Shown here: piece after piece, positions 12,677 through 26,199 of the stretch
How the letters are laid out: each line of letters begins with the position of its first letter
Numbering within the stretch: position 1 is the first letter of the stretch
Assembly (NCBI RefSeq): GCF_023856365.1
Contig: NC_064548.1
Coordinates: forward strand, 15,173,642-15,237,641
Direction: 5' to 3'
DNA from: Brienomyrus brachyistius
Lineage: Eukaryota; Chordata; Actinopteri; Osteoglossiformes; Mormyridae
Length of the DNA stretch: 64,000 bases
Made by a program: the position numbers and the translations under genes
The notes under the pieces: generated by a model
Told to the model about the DNA's origin: nothing
The model's database searches: none
The model's input: the letters and a program-made list of their open reading frames with translations, nothing else

Positions 12677-15539
12677 TGACCTGATCTGAGATCAGCTTCA
12701 GAGCTGTATGTATGATCTGATCTGTGATCAGTTTGAGAGCTCTATGTGTGACCTGATCTGCGATCACCCTAAGACCTGAATTTATGACCTGATCTGAGAT
12801 CAGCTTGAGAGCTCTATGTGTGACCTGATCTGAGATCAGTTTGAGAGCTCTATATGTGACCTGATCTGAGATCAGCTGTCTGAGATCTGCCTGAGAGCAG
12901 TATGAATGACCAGATCTGAGATCAGTTTGAGAGATCTATGTGTGACCTGATCTGAGATCAGATGTCTGAGATCAGCCTGAGAGCTGTATGTATGACTTGA
13001 TCTGAGATCAGCTTGAGAGCTGTATGTATGACCTGATGTGAGATCAGTTTGAGAACTCAATGTGTGATCTGATCTGAGATCAGCTGTTCTGAGATTAGCC
13101 TAAGACCTCTGTATGACCTGTTCTGAGATCAGCCTAAGACCTGTATGTATGACCTGATCTGAGATCAGCTTGAGAGCTGTATGTATGACCTGATCTGAGA
13201 TCAGTTTGAGAGCTCAATGTGTGACCTGATCTGAGATCAGCTCTCTGAGATCTGCCTGAGAGCAGTATGAATGACCTGATATGAGATCAGTTTGAGAGCT
13301 CTATGTGTGACCTGATCTGAGGTCAGATGTCTGAGATCAGCCTGAGAGCTGTATATATGACCTGATCTGAGATCAGCCTGAGAACTCTATGTATGACCTG
13401 ATCTGAGATCAGCCAGAGAGCTGTATGTATTACCTGATCAGAGATCAGCTTGAGAGCTGTATGTATGATCTGATCTGAGATCAGATTGAGAGCTCAATGT
13501 GTGACCTGATCTGAGATCAGCTGTTCTGAGATCAGCCTAAGACCTCTGTATTACCTGTTCTGAGATCAGCCTGAGATCTGTATGTATGACCTGATCTGAG
13601 ATCAGCTTGAGAGCTCTATGTGTGACCTGATCTGAGATCAGTTTGAGAGCTCTATATGTGACCTAATCTGAGATCAGATGTCTGAGATCAGCCTGAGAGC
13701 TTTATGTATGACCTGATCTGAGACCAGCTTGAGAGCTGTATGTATGACCTGATCTGAGATCAGCTTGAGAGCTCCATTTGCGACCTGATCTGAGATCAGC
13801 TGTTCTGAGATCAGCCTAAGACCTCTGTATGACCTGTTCTGAGATCAGCCTAAGACCTCTATGTATGACCTGATCTGAGATCTGCTTGAGAGCTAAATGT
13901 ATGACCTGATCTGAGATCAGTTTGAGAGCTCAATGTGTGACCTGATCTGAGATCAGCTGTCTGAGATCAGCCTGAAATCTGTATGTATGACCTGATCTGA
14001 GATCAGCTTGAGAGCTCTATGTGTGACCTGATCTGAGATCAGTTTGAGAACTCTATATGTGACCTGATCTGAGATCAGCTCTATGCGATCTGCCTGAGAG
14101 CAGTATGAATGACCTGATCAGAGATCAGTTTGAGAGCTCTATGTGTGATCTGATCTGAGGTCAGATGTCTGAGATCAACCTGAGAGCTGTATGTATGACC
14201 TGATCTGAGATCAGCCTGAGAACTCTATGTATGACCTGATCTGAGATCAGCCAGAGAGCAGTATGTATGACCTGATCTGAGATCAGCTTGAGACCTGTAT
14301 GTATTACCTGATCAGAGATCAGCTTGAGAGCTGTATGTATGATCTGATCTGAGATCAGATTGAGAGCTCAATGTGTGACCTGATCTGAGATCAGCTGTTC
14401 TGAGATCAGCCTAAGACCTCTGTATTACCTGTTCTGAGATCAGCCTGAGATCTGTATGTATGACCTGATCTGAGATCAGCTTGAGAGCTCTATGTGTGAC
14501 CTGATCTGAGATCAGTTTGAGAGCTCTATATGTGACCTGATCTGAGATCAGATGTCTGAGATCAGCCTGAGAGCTGTATGTATGACCTGATCTGAGACAG
14601 CCAGAGAGCTCTATGTATGACCTGATCTGAGATCAGCTTGAGACCTGTATGTATTACCGGATCAGAGATCAGCTTGAGAGCTCTATATGTGACCTGATCT
14701 GAGATCAGATGTCTGAGATCAGCCTGAGAGCTGTATGTATGACCTGATCTGAGATCAGCTTGAGAGCTGTATGTATGACCTGATCTGAGATCAGCTTGAG
14801 AGCTCAATGTGTGACCTGATCTGAGATCAGCTGTCTGAGATCAGCCTGAGATCTGTATGTATGACCTGATCTGAGATCAGCTTGTGAGCTCTATGTCTGA
14901 CCTGATCTGAGATCAGTTTGAGAGCTCTATATGTGACCTGATCTGAGATCAGCTGTCTGAGATCTGCCTGAGAGCAGTATGAATGACCTGATCTGAGATC
15001 AGTTTGAGAGCTCTATGTGTGACCTGATCTGAGATCAGATGTCTGAGATCAGCCTGAGAGCTGTATGTATGACTTGATCTGAGATCAGCTTGAGACCTGT
15101 ATGTATGACCTGATCAGAGATTAGCTTGAGAGCTGTATGTATGATCTGATGTGAGATCAGTTTGAGAACTCAATGTGTGATCTGATCTGAGATCAGCTGT
15201 TCTGAGATTAGCCTAAGACCTCTGTATGACCTGTTCTGAGATCAGCCTAAGACCTGTATGTATGACCTGATCAGAGATCAGCTTGAGAGCTCAATGTGTG
15301 ACCTGATCTGAGATCAGCTGTTCTGAGATCAGCCTAAGATCTCTGTATGACCTGTTCTGAGATCAGCCTAAGACCTGTATGTATGACCTGATTTGAGATC
15401 AGTTTGAGAGCTGTATGTCTGACCTGATCTGAGATCAGCTTAACAGCTGTATGTATGACCTGATCTGAGATCAGCTTCAGAGCTGTATGTATGATCTGAT
15501 CTGAGATCAGTTTGAGAGCTCTATGTGTACCTGATCTGC

Positions 15540-17900
15540 GATCACCCTAAGACCTGTATGTATGACCTGATTTGAGATCAGTTTGACAGCTGTATGTTTG
15601 ACCTGATCTGAGATCAGCTTTAGAGCTGTATGTATGACCTGATCTGAGATCAGCTTCAGAGCTGTATGTATGATCTGATCTGAGATCAGTTTGAGAGCTC
15701 TATGTGTGACCTGATCTGCGATCACCCTAAGACCTGTATTTATGACCTGATCTGAGATCAGCTTGAGAGCTGTATGTATGACCTGATCTGAGATCAGCTT
15801 GAGAGCTCAATGTGTGACCTGATCTGAGATCAGCTGTCTGAGATCAGCCTGAGATCTGTATGTATGACCTGATCTGAGATCAGCTTGAGAGCTCTATGTG
15901 TGACCTGATCTGAGATCAGTTTGAGAGCTCTATATGTGACCTGATCTGAGATCAGCTGTCTGAGATCTGCCTGAGAGCAGAATTAATGACCTGATCTGAG
16001 ATCAGTTTGAGAGCTCAATGTGTGACCTGATCTGAGATCAGATGTCTGAGATCAGCCTGAGAACTGTATGTATGACTTGATCTGAGATCAGCTTGAGACC
16101 TGTATGTATGACCTGATCAGAGATCAGCTTGAGAGCTGTATGTATGACCTGATCTGAGATCAGTTTGAGAGCTCAATGTGTGACCTGATCTGAGATCAGC
16201 TCTCTGCCATCTGCCTGAGAGCAGTATGAATGACCTAATCTGAGATCAGCCTGAGAGCTCTATGTATGACCTGATCTGAGATCAGCCAGAGAGCTGTATG
16301 TATGACCTGATCTGAGATCAGATTGAGAGCTCAATGTGTGACCTGATCTGAGATCAGCTGTTCTGAGATCAGCCTAAGACATCTGTATTACCTGTTCTGA
16401 GATCAGCCTGAGATCTGTATGTATGACCTGATCTGAGATCAGCTTGAGAGCTCTATGTGTGACCTGATCTGAGATCAGTTTGAGAGCTCTATATGTTATC
16501 TGATCTGAGATCAGATGTCTGAGATCTGCCTGAGAGCAGTATGAATGACCTGATCTGAGATCAGTTTGAGAGCTCTATGTGTGACCTGATCTGAGATCAG
16601 ATGTCTGAGATAAGCCTGAGAGCTGTATGTTAGACCTGATCTGAGATCAGCCTGAGACCTGTATGTATGACCTTATCTGAGATCAGCTTAAGAGCTTTAT
16701 TTGTGAACTGATCTGAGATCAGCTGTTCTGAGATCAGCCTAAGATCTCTGTATGACCTGTTCTGAGATCAGCCTAAGACCTGTATGTATGACCTTATTTG
16801 AGATCAGTTTGAGAGCTGTATGTCAGACCTGATCTGAGATCAGCTTAAGAGCTGTATGTATGACCTGATCTGAGATCAGCTTCAGAGCTGTATGTATGAT
16901 CTGATCTGAGATCAGCTTGACAGCTCTATGTGTGACCTGATCTGAGATCAGTTTGAGAGCTCTATATGTGACCTGATCTGAGATCAGCTGTCTGAGATCA
17001 GCCTGAAATCTGTATGCATGACCTGATCTGAGATCAGCTTGAGAGCTCTATGTGTGACCTGATCTGAGATCAGTTTGAGAACTCTATATGTGACCTGATC
17101 TGAGATCAGCTCTCTGCAATCTGCCTGAGAGCAGTATGAATGACCTGATCTGAGATCAGTTTGAGAGCTCTATATGTGACCTGATCTGAGATCAGCTGTC
17201 TGAGATCTGCCTGAGAGCAGTATGAATGACCTGATCTGAGATCAGTTTGAGAGCTCTATGTGTGACCTGATCTGAGATCAGATGTCTGAGATCAGCCTGA
17301 GAGCTGTATGTATGACCTGATCTGAGATCAGCCTGAGAGCTCTATGTATGACCTGATCTGAGATCAGCCTGAGAGCTCTATGTATGACCTGATCTGAGAT
17401 CAGCCAGAGAGCTGTATGTATGACTTGATCTGAGATCAGCTTGAGACCTGTATGTATGACCTGATCAGAGATTAGCTTGAGACCTGTATGTATGACCTGA
17501 TGTGAGATCAGTTTGAGAACTCAATGTGTGACCTGATCTGAGATCAGCTGTTCTGAGATCAGCATAAGACCTCTGTATGACCTGTTCTGAGAACAGCCTA
17601 AGACCTGTATGTATGACCTGATCAGAGATCAGCTTGAGAGCTGTATGTATGACCTGATCTGAGATCAGTTTGAGAGCTCAATGTGTGACCTGATCTGAGA
17701 TCAGCTGTTCTGAGATCAGCCTAATACCTCTGTATGACCTGTTCTGAGATCAGCCTAAGACCTGTATGTATGACCTGATCTGAGATCAGCTTGAGAGCTG
17801 TATGTATGACCTGATCTGAGATCAGTTTGAGAGCTCAATGTGTGACCTGATCTGAGATCAGCTCTCTGCGATCTGCCTGAGAGCAGTATGAATGACCTGA
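15540..17900 (+). repeat. Left member of a 16-kb-spaced duplicated block
   Basis: 15540-16040 matches 31760-32260 at offset 16,220, sharing AGCAGAATTAATGAC (AATTAA at 15,981 and 32,201), found nowhere else that I saw. 16625-17900 matches 32673-33948 at offset 16,048 without indels and with about five mismatches by eye. Shared private marks are GTTAGACCTGATC, TGACCTTATTTGAG, TGTATGCATGAC and GAGAACAGCC. The intervening 16.05-16.62 kb is not collinear. Beyond 17,900 the match resumes at offset 15,387, exactly one 661-bp module shorter. Confidence 0.82.
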
Positions 17901-18562
17901 TCTGAGATCAGTTTGAGAGCTCTATGTGTGACCTGATCTGAGATCAGATGTCTGAGATCAGCCTGAGAGCTGTATGTATGACCTGATCTGAGATCAGACT
18001 GAGAGCTCTATGTATGACCTGATCTGAGATCAGCCTGAGAGCTCTATGTATGACCTGATCTGAGATCAGCCAGAGAGCTGTATGTATGACGATCTATCAG
18101 CTTGAGACCTGTATGTATGACCTGATCAGAGATTAGCTTGAGAGCTGTATGTATGACCTGATGTGAGATCAGTTTGAGAACTCAATGTGTGATCTGATCT
18201 GAGATCAGCTGTTCTGAGATCAGCATAAGACCTCTGTATGACCTGTTCTGAGATCAGCCTAAGACCTGTATGTATGACCTGATCAGAGATCAGCTTGAGA
18301 GCTGTATGTATGACCTGATCTGAGATCAGTTTGAGAGCTCAATGTGTGACCTGATCTGAGATCAGCTGTTCTGAGATCAGCCTAATACCTCTGTATGACC
18401 TGTTCTGAGATCAGCCTAAGACCTGTATGTATGACCTGATCTGAGATCAGCTTGAGAGCTGTATGTATGACCTGATCTGAGATCAGTTTTAGAGCTCAAT
18501 GTGTGACCTGATCTGAGATCAGCTCTCTGCGATCTGCCTGAGAGCAGTATGAATGACCTGAT
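17240..18562 (+). repeat. 0.66-kb module, tandem pair (first domain II occurrence)
   Basis: Two adjacent copies, about 17240-17901 and 17902-18562, are offset 664 then 661 bp. The 3-bp change is a core deletion at about 18,090 (CGATCTATCAG). Each copy runs through CCTGAGAGCTC units, a CCAGAGAGCTG unit, a GATTAGCTTGAG unit, a CTGATGTGAG core, the CAGCATAAG 49-bp unit and a CTAATACCTCTG unit. In domain III the same module is single. Confidence 0.78.
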
Positions 18563-21500
18563 CCGAGATCAGTTTGAGAGCTCTATGTGTGACCTGATCT
18601 GAGGTCAGATGTCTGAGATCAGCCTGAGAGCTGTATGTATGACCTGATAAGAGATCAGCCAGAGAGCTGTATGTATGACCTGATCTGAGATCAGCTTGAG
18701 ACCTGTATGTATTACCTGATCAGAGATCAGCTTGAGAGCTGTATGTATGATCTGATATATCAGATTGAGAGCTCAATGTGTGACCTGATCTGAGATCAGC
18801 TGTTCTGAGATCAGCCTAAGACCTCTGTATTACCTGTTCTGAGATCAGCCTGAGATCTGTATGTATGACCTGATCTGAGATCAGCTTGAGAGCTCTATGT
18901 GTGACCTGATCTGAGATCAGTTTGAGAGCTCTATATGTGACCTGATCTGAGATCAGATGTCTGAGATCTGCCTGAGAGCTGTTTGTATGACCTGATCTGA
19001 GATCAGCTTGAGAGCTCCATTTGCGACCTGATCTGAGATCAGCTGTTCTGAGCTCAGCCTAAGATTTCTGTATGACCTGTTCTGAGATCAGCCTAAGACC
19101 TCTATGTATGACCTGATCTGAGATCAGCTTGAGAGCTAAATGTATGACCTGATCTGAGACCAGTTTGAGAGCTCAATGTCTGACCAGATCTGACATCAGC
19201 TGTCTGAGATCAGCCTGAAATCTGTATGTATGACCTGATCTGAGATCAGCTTGAGAGCTCTATGTGTGACCTGATCTGAGATCAGTTTGAGAACTCTATA
19301 TGTGACCTGATCTGAGATCAGCTCTCTGCGATCTGCCAGAGAGTAGTATGAATGACCTGATCTGAGATCAGTTTGAGAGCTCTATGTGTGACCTGATCTG
19401 AGGTCAGATGTCTGAGATCAACCTGAGAGCTGTATGTATGACCTGATCTGAGATCAGCCAGAGAGCAGTATGTATGACCTAATCGGAGATCAGCTTGAGA
19501 CCTGTATGTATTACCTGATCAGAGATCAGCTTGAGAGCTGTATGTATGATCTGATCTGAGATCAGATTGAGAGCTCAATGTGTGACCTGATCTGAGATCA
19601 GCTGTTCTGAGATCAGCCTAAGACCTCTGTATTATCTGTTCTGAGATCAGCCTGAGATCTGTATGTATGACCTGATCTGAGATCAGCTTGAGAGCTCTAT
19701 GTCTGACCTGATCTGAGATCAGTTTGAGAGCTCTATATGTGACCTGATCTGAGATCAGATGTCTGAGATCAGTCTGAGAGCTGTATGTATGACCTGATCT
19801 GAGATCAGCTTGAGAGCTGAATGTATGACCTGATCTGAGATCAGCTTGAGAGCTCCATTTGCGACCTGATCTGAGATCAGCTGTTCTGAGATCAGCCTAA
19901 GACCTCTGTATGACCTGTTCTGAGATCAGCCTAAGACCTCTATGTATGACCTGATCTGAGATCAGCTTGAGAGCTAAATGTATGACCTGATCTGAGATCG
20001 GTTTGAGAGCTCAATGTGTGACCTGATCTGAGATCAGCTGTCTGAGATCAGCCTGAAATCTGTATGTATGTCCTGATCTGAGATCAGCTTGAGAGCTCTA
20101 TGTGTGACCTGATCTGAGATCAGTTTGAGAACTCTATATGTGACCTGATCTGAGATCAGCTCTCTGCGATCTGCCTGAGAGCAGTATGAATGACCTGATC
20201 AGAGATCAGTTTGAGAGCTCTATGTGTGACCTGATCTGAGGTCAGATGTCTGAGATCAACCTGAGAGCTGTATGTATGACCTGATCTGAGATCAGCCTGA
20301 GAGCTCTATGTATGACCTGATCTGAGATCAGCCAGAGAGCTGTATGTATGACCTGATCTGAGATCAGCTTGAGACCTGTATGTATTACCTGATCAGAGAT
20401 CAGCTTGAGAGCTGTATGTATGATCTGATCTGAAATCAGATTGAGAGCTCAATGTGTGACCTGATTTGAGATCAGCTGTTCTGAGATCAGCCTAAGACCT
20501 CTGTATTACCTGTTCTGAGATCAGCCTGAGATCTGTATGTATGACCTGATCTGAGATCAGCTTGAGAGCTCTATGTGTGACCTGATCTGAGATCAGTTTG
20601 AGAGCTCTATATGTGACCTGATCTGAGATCAGCTGTCTGAGATCTGCCTGAGAGCAGTATGAATGACCTGATCTGAGATCAGTTTGAGAGCTCTATGTGT
20701 GACCTGATCTGAGATCAGATGTCTGAGATCAGCCTGAGAGCTGTATGTATGACCTCATCTGAGATCAGCCTGAGAGCTCTATGTATGACCTGATCTGAGA
20801 TCAGCCTGAGAGCTCTATGTATGACCTGATCTGAGATCAGTCAGAGAGCTGTATGTATGACTTGATCTGAGATCAGCTTGAGACCTGTATGTATGACCTG
20901 ATCAGAGATTAGCTTGAGAGCTGTATGTATGACCTGATGTGAGATCAGTTTGAGAACTCAATGTGTGATCTGATCTGAGATCAGCTGTTCTGAGATCAGC
21001 ATAAGACCTCTGTATGACCTGTTCTGAGAACAGCCTAAGACCTGTATGTATGACCTGATCAGAGATCAGCTTGAGAGCTGTATGTATGACCTGATCTGAG
21101 ATCAGCTGTTCTGAGATCAGCCTAATACCTCTGTATGACCTGTTCTGAGATCAGCCTAAGACCTGTATGTATGACCTGATCTGAGATCAGCTTGAGAGCT
21201 GTATGTATGACCTGATCTGAGATCAGTTTGAGAGCTCAATGTGTGACCTGATCTGAGATCAGCTCTCTGCGATCTGCCTGAGAGCAGTATGAATGACCTG
21301 ATCTGAGATCAGTTTGAGAGCTCTATGTGTGACCTGATCTGAGATCATTTGTCTGAGATCAGCCTGAGAGCTGTATGTATGACCTGATCTGAGATCAGCC
21401 TGAGAGCTCTATGTATGACCTGATCTGAGATCAGCCTGAGAGCTCTATGTATGACCTGATCTGAGATCAGCCAGAGAGCTGTATGTATGACGATCTGAGA

Positions 21501-22204
21501 TCAGCTTGAGACCTGTATGTATGACCTGATCAGAGATTAGCTTGAGAGCTGTATGTATGACCTGATGTGAGATCAGTTTGAGAACTCAATGTGTGATCTG
21601 ATCTGAGATCAGCTGTTCTGAGATCAGCATAAGACCTCTGTATGACCTGTTCTGAGATCAGCCTAAGACCTGTATGTATGACCTGATCAGAGATCAGCTT
21701 GAGAGCTGTACGTATGACCTGATCTGAGATCAGTTTGAGAGCTCAATGTGTGACCTGATCTGAGATCAGCTGTTCTGAGATCAGCCTAATACCTCTGTAT
21801 GACCTGTTCTGAGATCAGCCTAAGACCTGTATGTATGACCTGATCTGAGATCAGCTTGAGAGCTGTATGTATGACCTGATCTGAGATCAGTTTGAGAGCT
21901 CAATGTGTGACCTGATCTGAGATCAGCTCTCTGCGATCTGCCTGAGAGCAGTATGAATGACCTGATCTGAGATCAGTTTGAGAGCTCTATGTGTGACCTG
22001 ATCTGAGATCAGATGTCTCAGATCAGCCTGAGAGCTGTATGTATGACCTGATCTGAGATCAGCCTGAGAGCTCTATGTATGACCTGATCTGAGATCAGCC
22101 TGAGAGCTCTATGTATGACCTGATCTGAGATCAGCCAGAGAGCTGTATGTATGACGATCTGAGATCAGCTTGAGAGCTGTATGTATGACCTGATCTGAGA
22201 TCAG
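18487..22204 (+). repeat. Domain II HOR copy a (3,718 bp)
   Basis: Boundaries are set at the variant CAGTTTTAGAGCTC (TTTT at 18,487 and 22,205). The copy contains one GATCTGACATCAGCTG unit, two CCATTTGCGAC units, CTAATCGGAG, the AAATCAGATTG unit and a shortened pair of 0.66-kb modules (spacing 628 = 664 minus one 36-bp unit). Compared with copy b it lacks one 36-bp CCTGAGAGCTC unit near 18,650 and has a 3-bp core deletion at 18,752-18,763. Confidence 0.75.
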
Positions 22205-22941
22205 TTTTAGAGCTCAATGTGTGACCTGATCTGAGATCAGCTCTCTGCGATCTGCCTGAGAGCAGTATGAATGACCTGATCCGAGATCAGTTTGAGAGCT
22301 CTATGTGTGACCTGATCTGAGGTCAGATGTCTGAGATCAGCCTGAGAGCTGTATGTATGACCTGATCTGAGATCAGCCTGAGAGCTCTATGTATGACCTG
22401 ATAAGAGATCAGCCAGAGAGCTGTATGTATGACTTGATCTGAGATCAGCTTGAGACCTGTATGTATTACCTGATCAGAGATCAGCTTGAGAGCTGTATGT
22501 ATGATCTGATATGAGATCAGATTGAGAGCTCAATGTGTGACCTGATCTGAGATCAGCTGTTCTGAGATCAGCCTAAGACCTCTGTATTACCTGTTCTGAG
22601 ATCAGCCTGAGATCTGTATGTATGACCTGATCTGAGATCAGCTTGAGAGCTCTATGTGTGACCTGATCTGAGATCAGTTTGAGAGCTCTATATGTGACCT
22701 GATCTGAGATCAGATGTCTGAGATCTGCCTGAGAGCTGTTTGTATGACCTGATCTGAGATCAGCTTGAGAGCTCCATTTGCGACCTGATCTGAGATCAGC
22801 TGTTCTGAGCTCAGCCTAAGATTTCTGTATGACCTGTTCTGAGATCAGCCTAAGACCTCTATGTATGACCTGATCTGAGATCAGCTTGAGAGCTAAATGT
22901 ATGACCTGATCTGAGATCAGTTTGAGAGCTCAATGTCTGAC

Positions 22942-23779
22942 CAGATCTGACATCAGCTGTCTGAGATCAGCCTGAAATCTGTATGTATGACCTGATCTGA
23001 GATCAGCTTGAGAGCTCTATGTGTGACCTGATCTGAGATCAGTTTGAGAACTCTATATGTGACCTGATCTGAGATCAGCTCTCTGCGATCTGCCAGAGAG
23101 TAGTATGAATGACCTGATCTGAGATCAGTTTGAGAGCTCTATGTGTGACCTGATCTGAGGTCAGATGTCTGAGATCAACCTGAGAGCTGTATGTATGACC
23201 TGATCTGAGATCAGCCAGAGAGCAGTATGTATGACCTAATCGGAGATCAGCTTGAGACCTGTATGTATTACCTGATCAGAGATCAGCTTGAGAGCTGTAT
23301 GTATGATCTGATCTGAGATCAGATTGAGAGCTCAATGTGTGACCTGATCTGAGATCAGCTGTTCTGAGATCAGCCTAAGACCTCTGTATTATCTGTTCTG
23401 AGATCAGCCTGAGATCTGTATGTATGACCTGATCTGAGATCAGCTTGAGAGCTCTATGTCTGACCTGATCTGAGATCAGTTTGAGAGCTCTATATGTGAC
23501 CTGATCTGAGATCAGATGTCTGAGATCAGTCTGAGAGCTGTATGTATGACCTGATCTGAGATCAGCTTGAGAGCTGAATGTATGACCTGATCTGAGATCA
23601 GCTTGAGAGCTCCATTTGCGACCTGATCTGAGATCAGCTGTTCTGAGATCAGCCTAAGACCTCTGTATGACCTGTTCTGAGATCAGCCTAAGACCTCTAT
23701 GTATGACCTGATCTGAGATCAGCTTGAGAGCTAAATGTATGACCTGATCTGAGATCGGTTTGAGAGCTCAATGTGTGAC
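22942..23779 (+). repeat. Fully parsed 838-bp module (21 units)
   Basis: I parsed this stretch unit by unit: fifteen 36-bp units, four 50-bp units and two 49-bp units, in the order 50, 36, 36, 50, 36, 50, 36x4, 49, 36, 36, 36, 50, 36, 36, 49, 36, 36, 36 (sum 838). The next module starts at 23,780 with a sister of the first unit, GATCTGAGATCAG replacing GATCTGACATCAG. The HOR is therefore built from related sub-modules, giving a three-level hierarchy. Confidence 0.85.
23623..23671 (+). repeat. Exemplar 49-bp unit
   Basis: The unit is a 15-bp core, linker CTGT, then TCTGAGATCAG and a shortened 19-nt tail ending CCTCTGTATGAC. In a sister form the tail ends CCTCTGTATTAC. It is almost always followed by a 36-bp unit that opens with CTGTTCTGAG instead of CTGATCTGAG. 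The pair (49+36) is one of the most stable features of the array and recurs in all three domains, so it probably predates the domain split. Confidence 0.88.
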
Positions 23780-23829
23780 CTGATCTGAGATCAGCTGTCT
23801 GAGATCAGCCTGAAATCTGTATGTATGAC
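23780..23829 (+). repeat. Exemplar 50-bp unit with duplicated palindrome core
   Basis: The unit reads as a full 15-bp core, a 4-nt linker CTGT, a second truncated core CTGAGATCAG, then a normal 21-bp tail. It equals a 36-bp unit plus a 14-bp partial core duplication. Related 50-bp forms use linker ATGT (with AGATGTCTGAG) or CTCT (with CTCTCTGCGATCTG). They occur at fixed places in each module and act as punctuation between runs of 36-bp units. The 14-bp increment shifts the reading frame, which is why no long frame survives. Confidence 0.9.
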
Positions 23830-26199
23830 CTGATCTGAGATCAGCTTGAGAGCTCTATGTGTGACCTGATCTGAGATCAGTTTGAGACCTCTATATGTGA
23901 CCTGATCTGAGATCAGCTCTCTGCGATCTGCCTGAGAGCAGTATGAATGACCTGATCAGAGATCAGTTTGAGAGCTCTATGTGTGACCTGATCTGAGGTC
24001 AGATGTCTGAGATCAACCTGAGAGCTGTATGTATGACCTGATCTGAGATCAGCCTGAGAGCTCTATGTATGACCTGATCTGAGATCAGCCAGAGAGCTGT
24101 ATGTATGACCTGATCTGAGATCAGCTTGAGACCTGTATGTATTACCTGATCAGAGATCAGCTTGAGAGCTGTATGTATGATCTGATCTGAAATCAGATTG
24201 AGAGCTCAATGTGTGACCTGATTTGAGATCAGCTGTTCTGAGATCAGCCTAAGACCTCTGTATTACCTGTTCTGAGATCAGCCTGAGATCTGTATGTATG
24301 ACCTGATCTGAGATCAGCTTGAGAGCTCTATGTGTGACCTGATCTGAGATCAGTTTGAGAGCTCTATATGTGACCTGATCTGAGATCAGCTGTCTGAGAT
24401 CTGCCTGAGAGCAGTATGAATGACCTGATCTGAGATCAGTTTGAGTGCTCTATGTGTGACCTGATCTGAGATCAGATGTCTGAGATCAGCCTGAGAGCTG
24501 TATGTATGACCTGATCTGAGATCAGCCTGAGAGCTCTATGTATGACCTGATCTGAGATCAGCCTGAGAGCTCTATGTATGACCTGATCTGAGATCAGCCA
24601 GAGAGCTGTATGTATGACGATCTGAGATCAGCTTGAGACCTGTATGTATGACCTGATCAGAGATTAGCTTGAGAGCTGTATGTATGACCTGATGTGAGAT
24701 CAGTTTGAGAACTCAATGTGTGATCTGATCTGAGATCAGCTGTTCTGAGATCAGCATAAGACCTCTGTATGACCTGTTCTGAGATCAGCCTAAGACATGT
24801 ATGTATGACCTGATCAGAGATCAGCTTGAGAGCTGTACGTATGACCTGATCTGAGATCAGTTTGAGAGCTCAATGTGTGACCTGATCTGAGATCAGCTGT
24901 TCTGAGATCAGCCTAATACCTCTGTATGACCTGTTCTGAGATCAGCCTAAGACCTGTATATATGACCTGATCTGAGATCAGCTTGAGAGCTGTATGTATG
25001 ACCTGATCTGAGATCAGTTTGAGAGCTCAATGTGTGACCTGATCTGAGATCAGCTCTCTGCGATCTGCCTGAGAGCAGTATGAATGACCTGATCTGAGAT
25101 CAGTTTGAGAGCTCTATGTGTGACCTGATCTGAGATCAGATGTCTGAGATCAGCCTGAGAGCTGTATGTATGACCTGATCTGAGATCAGCCTGAGAGCTC
25201 TATGTATGACCTGATCTGAGATCAGCCTGAGAGCTCTATGTATGACCTGATCTGAGATCAGCCAGAGAGCTGTATGTATGACGATCTGAGATCAGCTTGA
25301 GACCTGTATGTATGACCTGATCAGAGATTAGCTTGAGAGCTGTATGTATGACCTGATGTGAGATCAGTTTGAGAACTCAATGTGTGATCTGATCTGAGAT
25401 CAGCTGTTCTGAGATCAGCATAAGACCTCTGTATGACCTGTTCTGAGATCAGCCTAAGACCTGTATGTATGACCTGATCAGAGATCAGCTTGAGAGCTGT
25501 ACGTATGACCTGATCTGAGATCAGTTTGAGAGCTCAATGTGTGACCTGATCTGAGATCAGCTGTTCTGAGATCAGCCTAATACCTCTGTATGACCTGTTT
25601 TGAGATCAGCCTAAGACCTGTATGTATGACCTGATCTGAGATCAGCTTGAGAGCTGTATGTATGACCTGATCTGAGATCAGTTTTAGAGCTCAATGTGTG
25701 ACCTGATCTGAGATCAGCTCTCTGCGATCTGCCTGAGAGCAGTATGAATGACCTGATCCGAGATCAGTTTGAGAGCTCTATGTGTGACCTGATCTGAGGT
25801 CAGATGTCTGAGATCAGCCTGAGAGCTGTATGTATGACCTGATCTGAGATCAGCCTGAGAGCTCTATGTATGACCTGATAAGAGATCAGCCAGAGAGCTG
25901 TATGTATGACCTGATCTGAGATAAGCTTGAGACCTGTATGTATTACCTGATCAGAGATCAGCTTGAGAGCTGTATGTATGATCTGATATGAGATCAGATT
26001 GAGAGCTCAATGTGTGACCTGATCTGAGATCAGCTGTTCTGAGATCAGCCTAAGACCTCTGTATTACCTGTTCTGAGATCAGCCTGAGATCTGTATGTGT
26101 GACCTGATCTGAGATCAGTTTGAGAGCTCTATATGTGACCTGATCTGAGATCAGATGTCTGAGATCAGCCTGAGAGCTGTTTGTATGACCTGATCTGAG

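Larger units (their letters stand above)
1..15320 (+). repeat. Domain I: irregular satellite with TGCGATCACCCTAAG-marked modules
   Basis: This part lacks the CAGCATAAGACC variant that marks domains II and III. It is instead rich in a module whose units carry TGCGATCACCCTAAG (near 2,458, 5,330, 6,664, 6,880, 8,280, 8,496, 9,524, 9,740, 11,489, 12,589 and 12,763). Those modules are runs of pure 36-bp units with cores in the CTGATTTGAG form and tails CTTAAGAGCTG and CTTCAGAGCTG. They are preceded by the CTTAAGAGCTTTATTTG unit. Organisation is a mosaic of partial duplications with different periods rather than one steady HOR. The right boundary is gradual and was placed by the loss of these marks. 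Confidence 0.7.
22205..25681 (+). repeat. Domain II HOR copy b (3,477 bp)
   Basis: It is collinear with copy a and with the start of the next copy at 25,682. The first ~400 bp (22205-22600 versus 25682-26077) differ at very few positions. It holds the clearest 0.66-kb module pair (offset 664: GACGATCTG at 24,618 and 25,282; TACGTATGAC at 24,838 and 25,502). Copy a instead carries a ~350-bp deletion after its second GACGATCTG (22,155), which accounts for module offsets of 3,127 while HOR starts are 3,477 apart. Confidence 0.75.
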
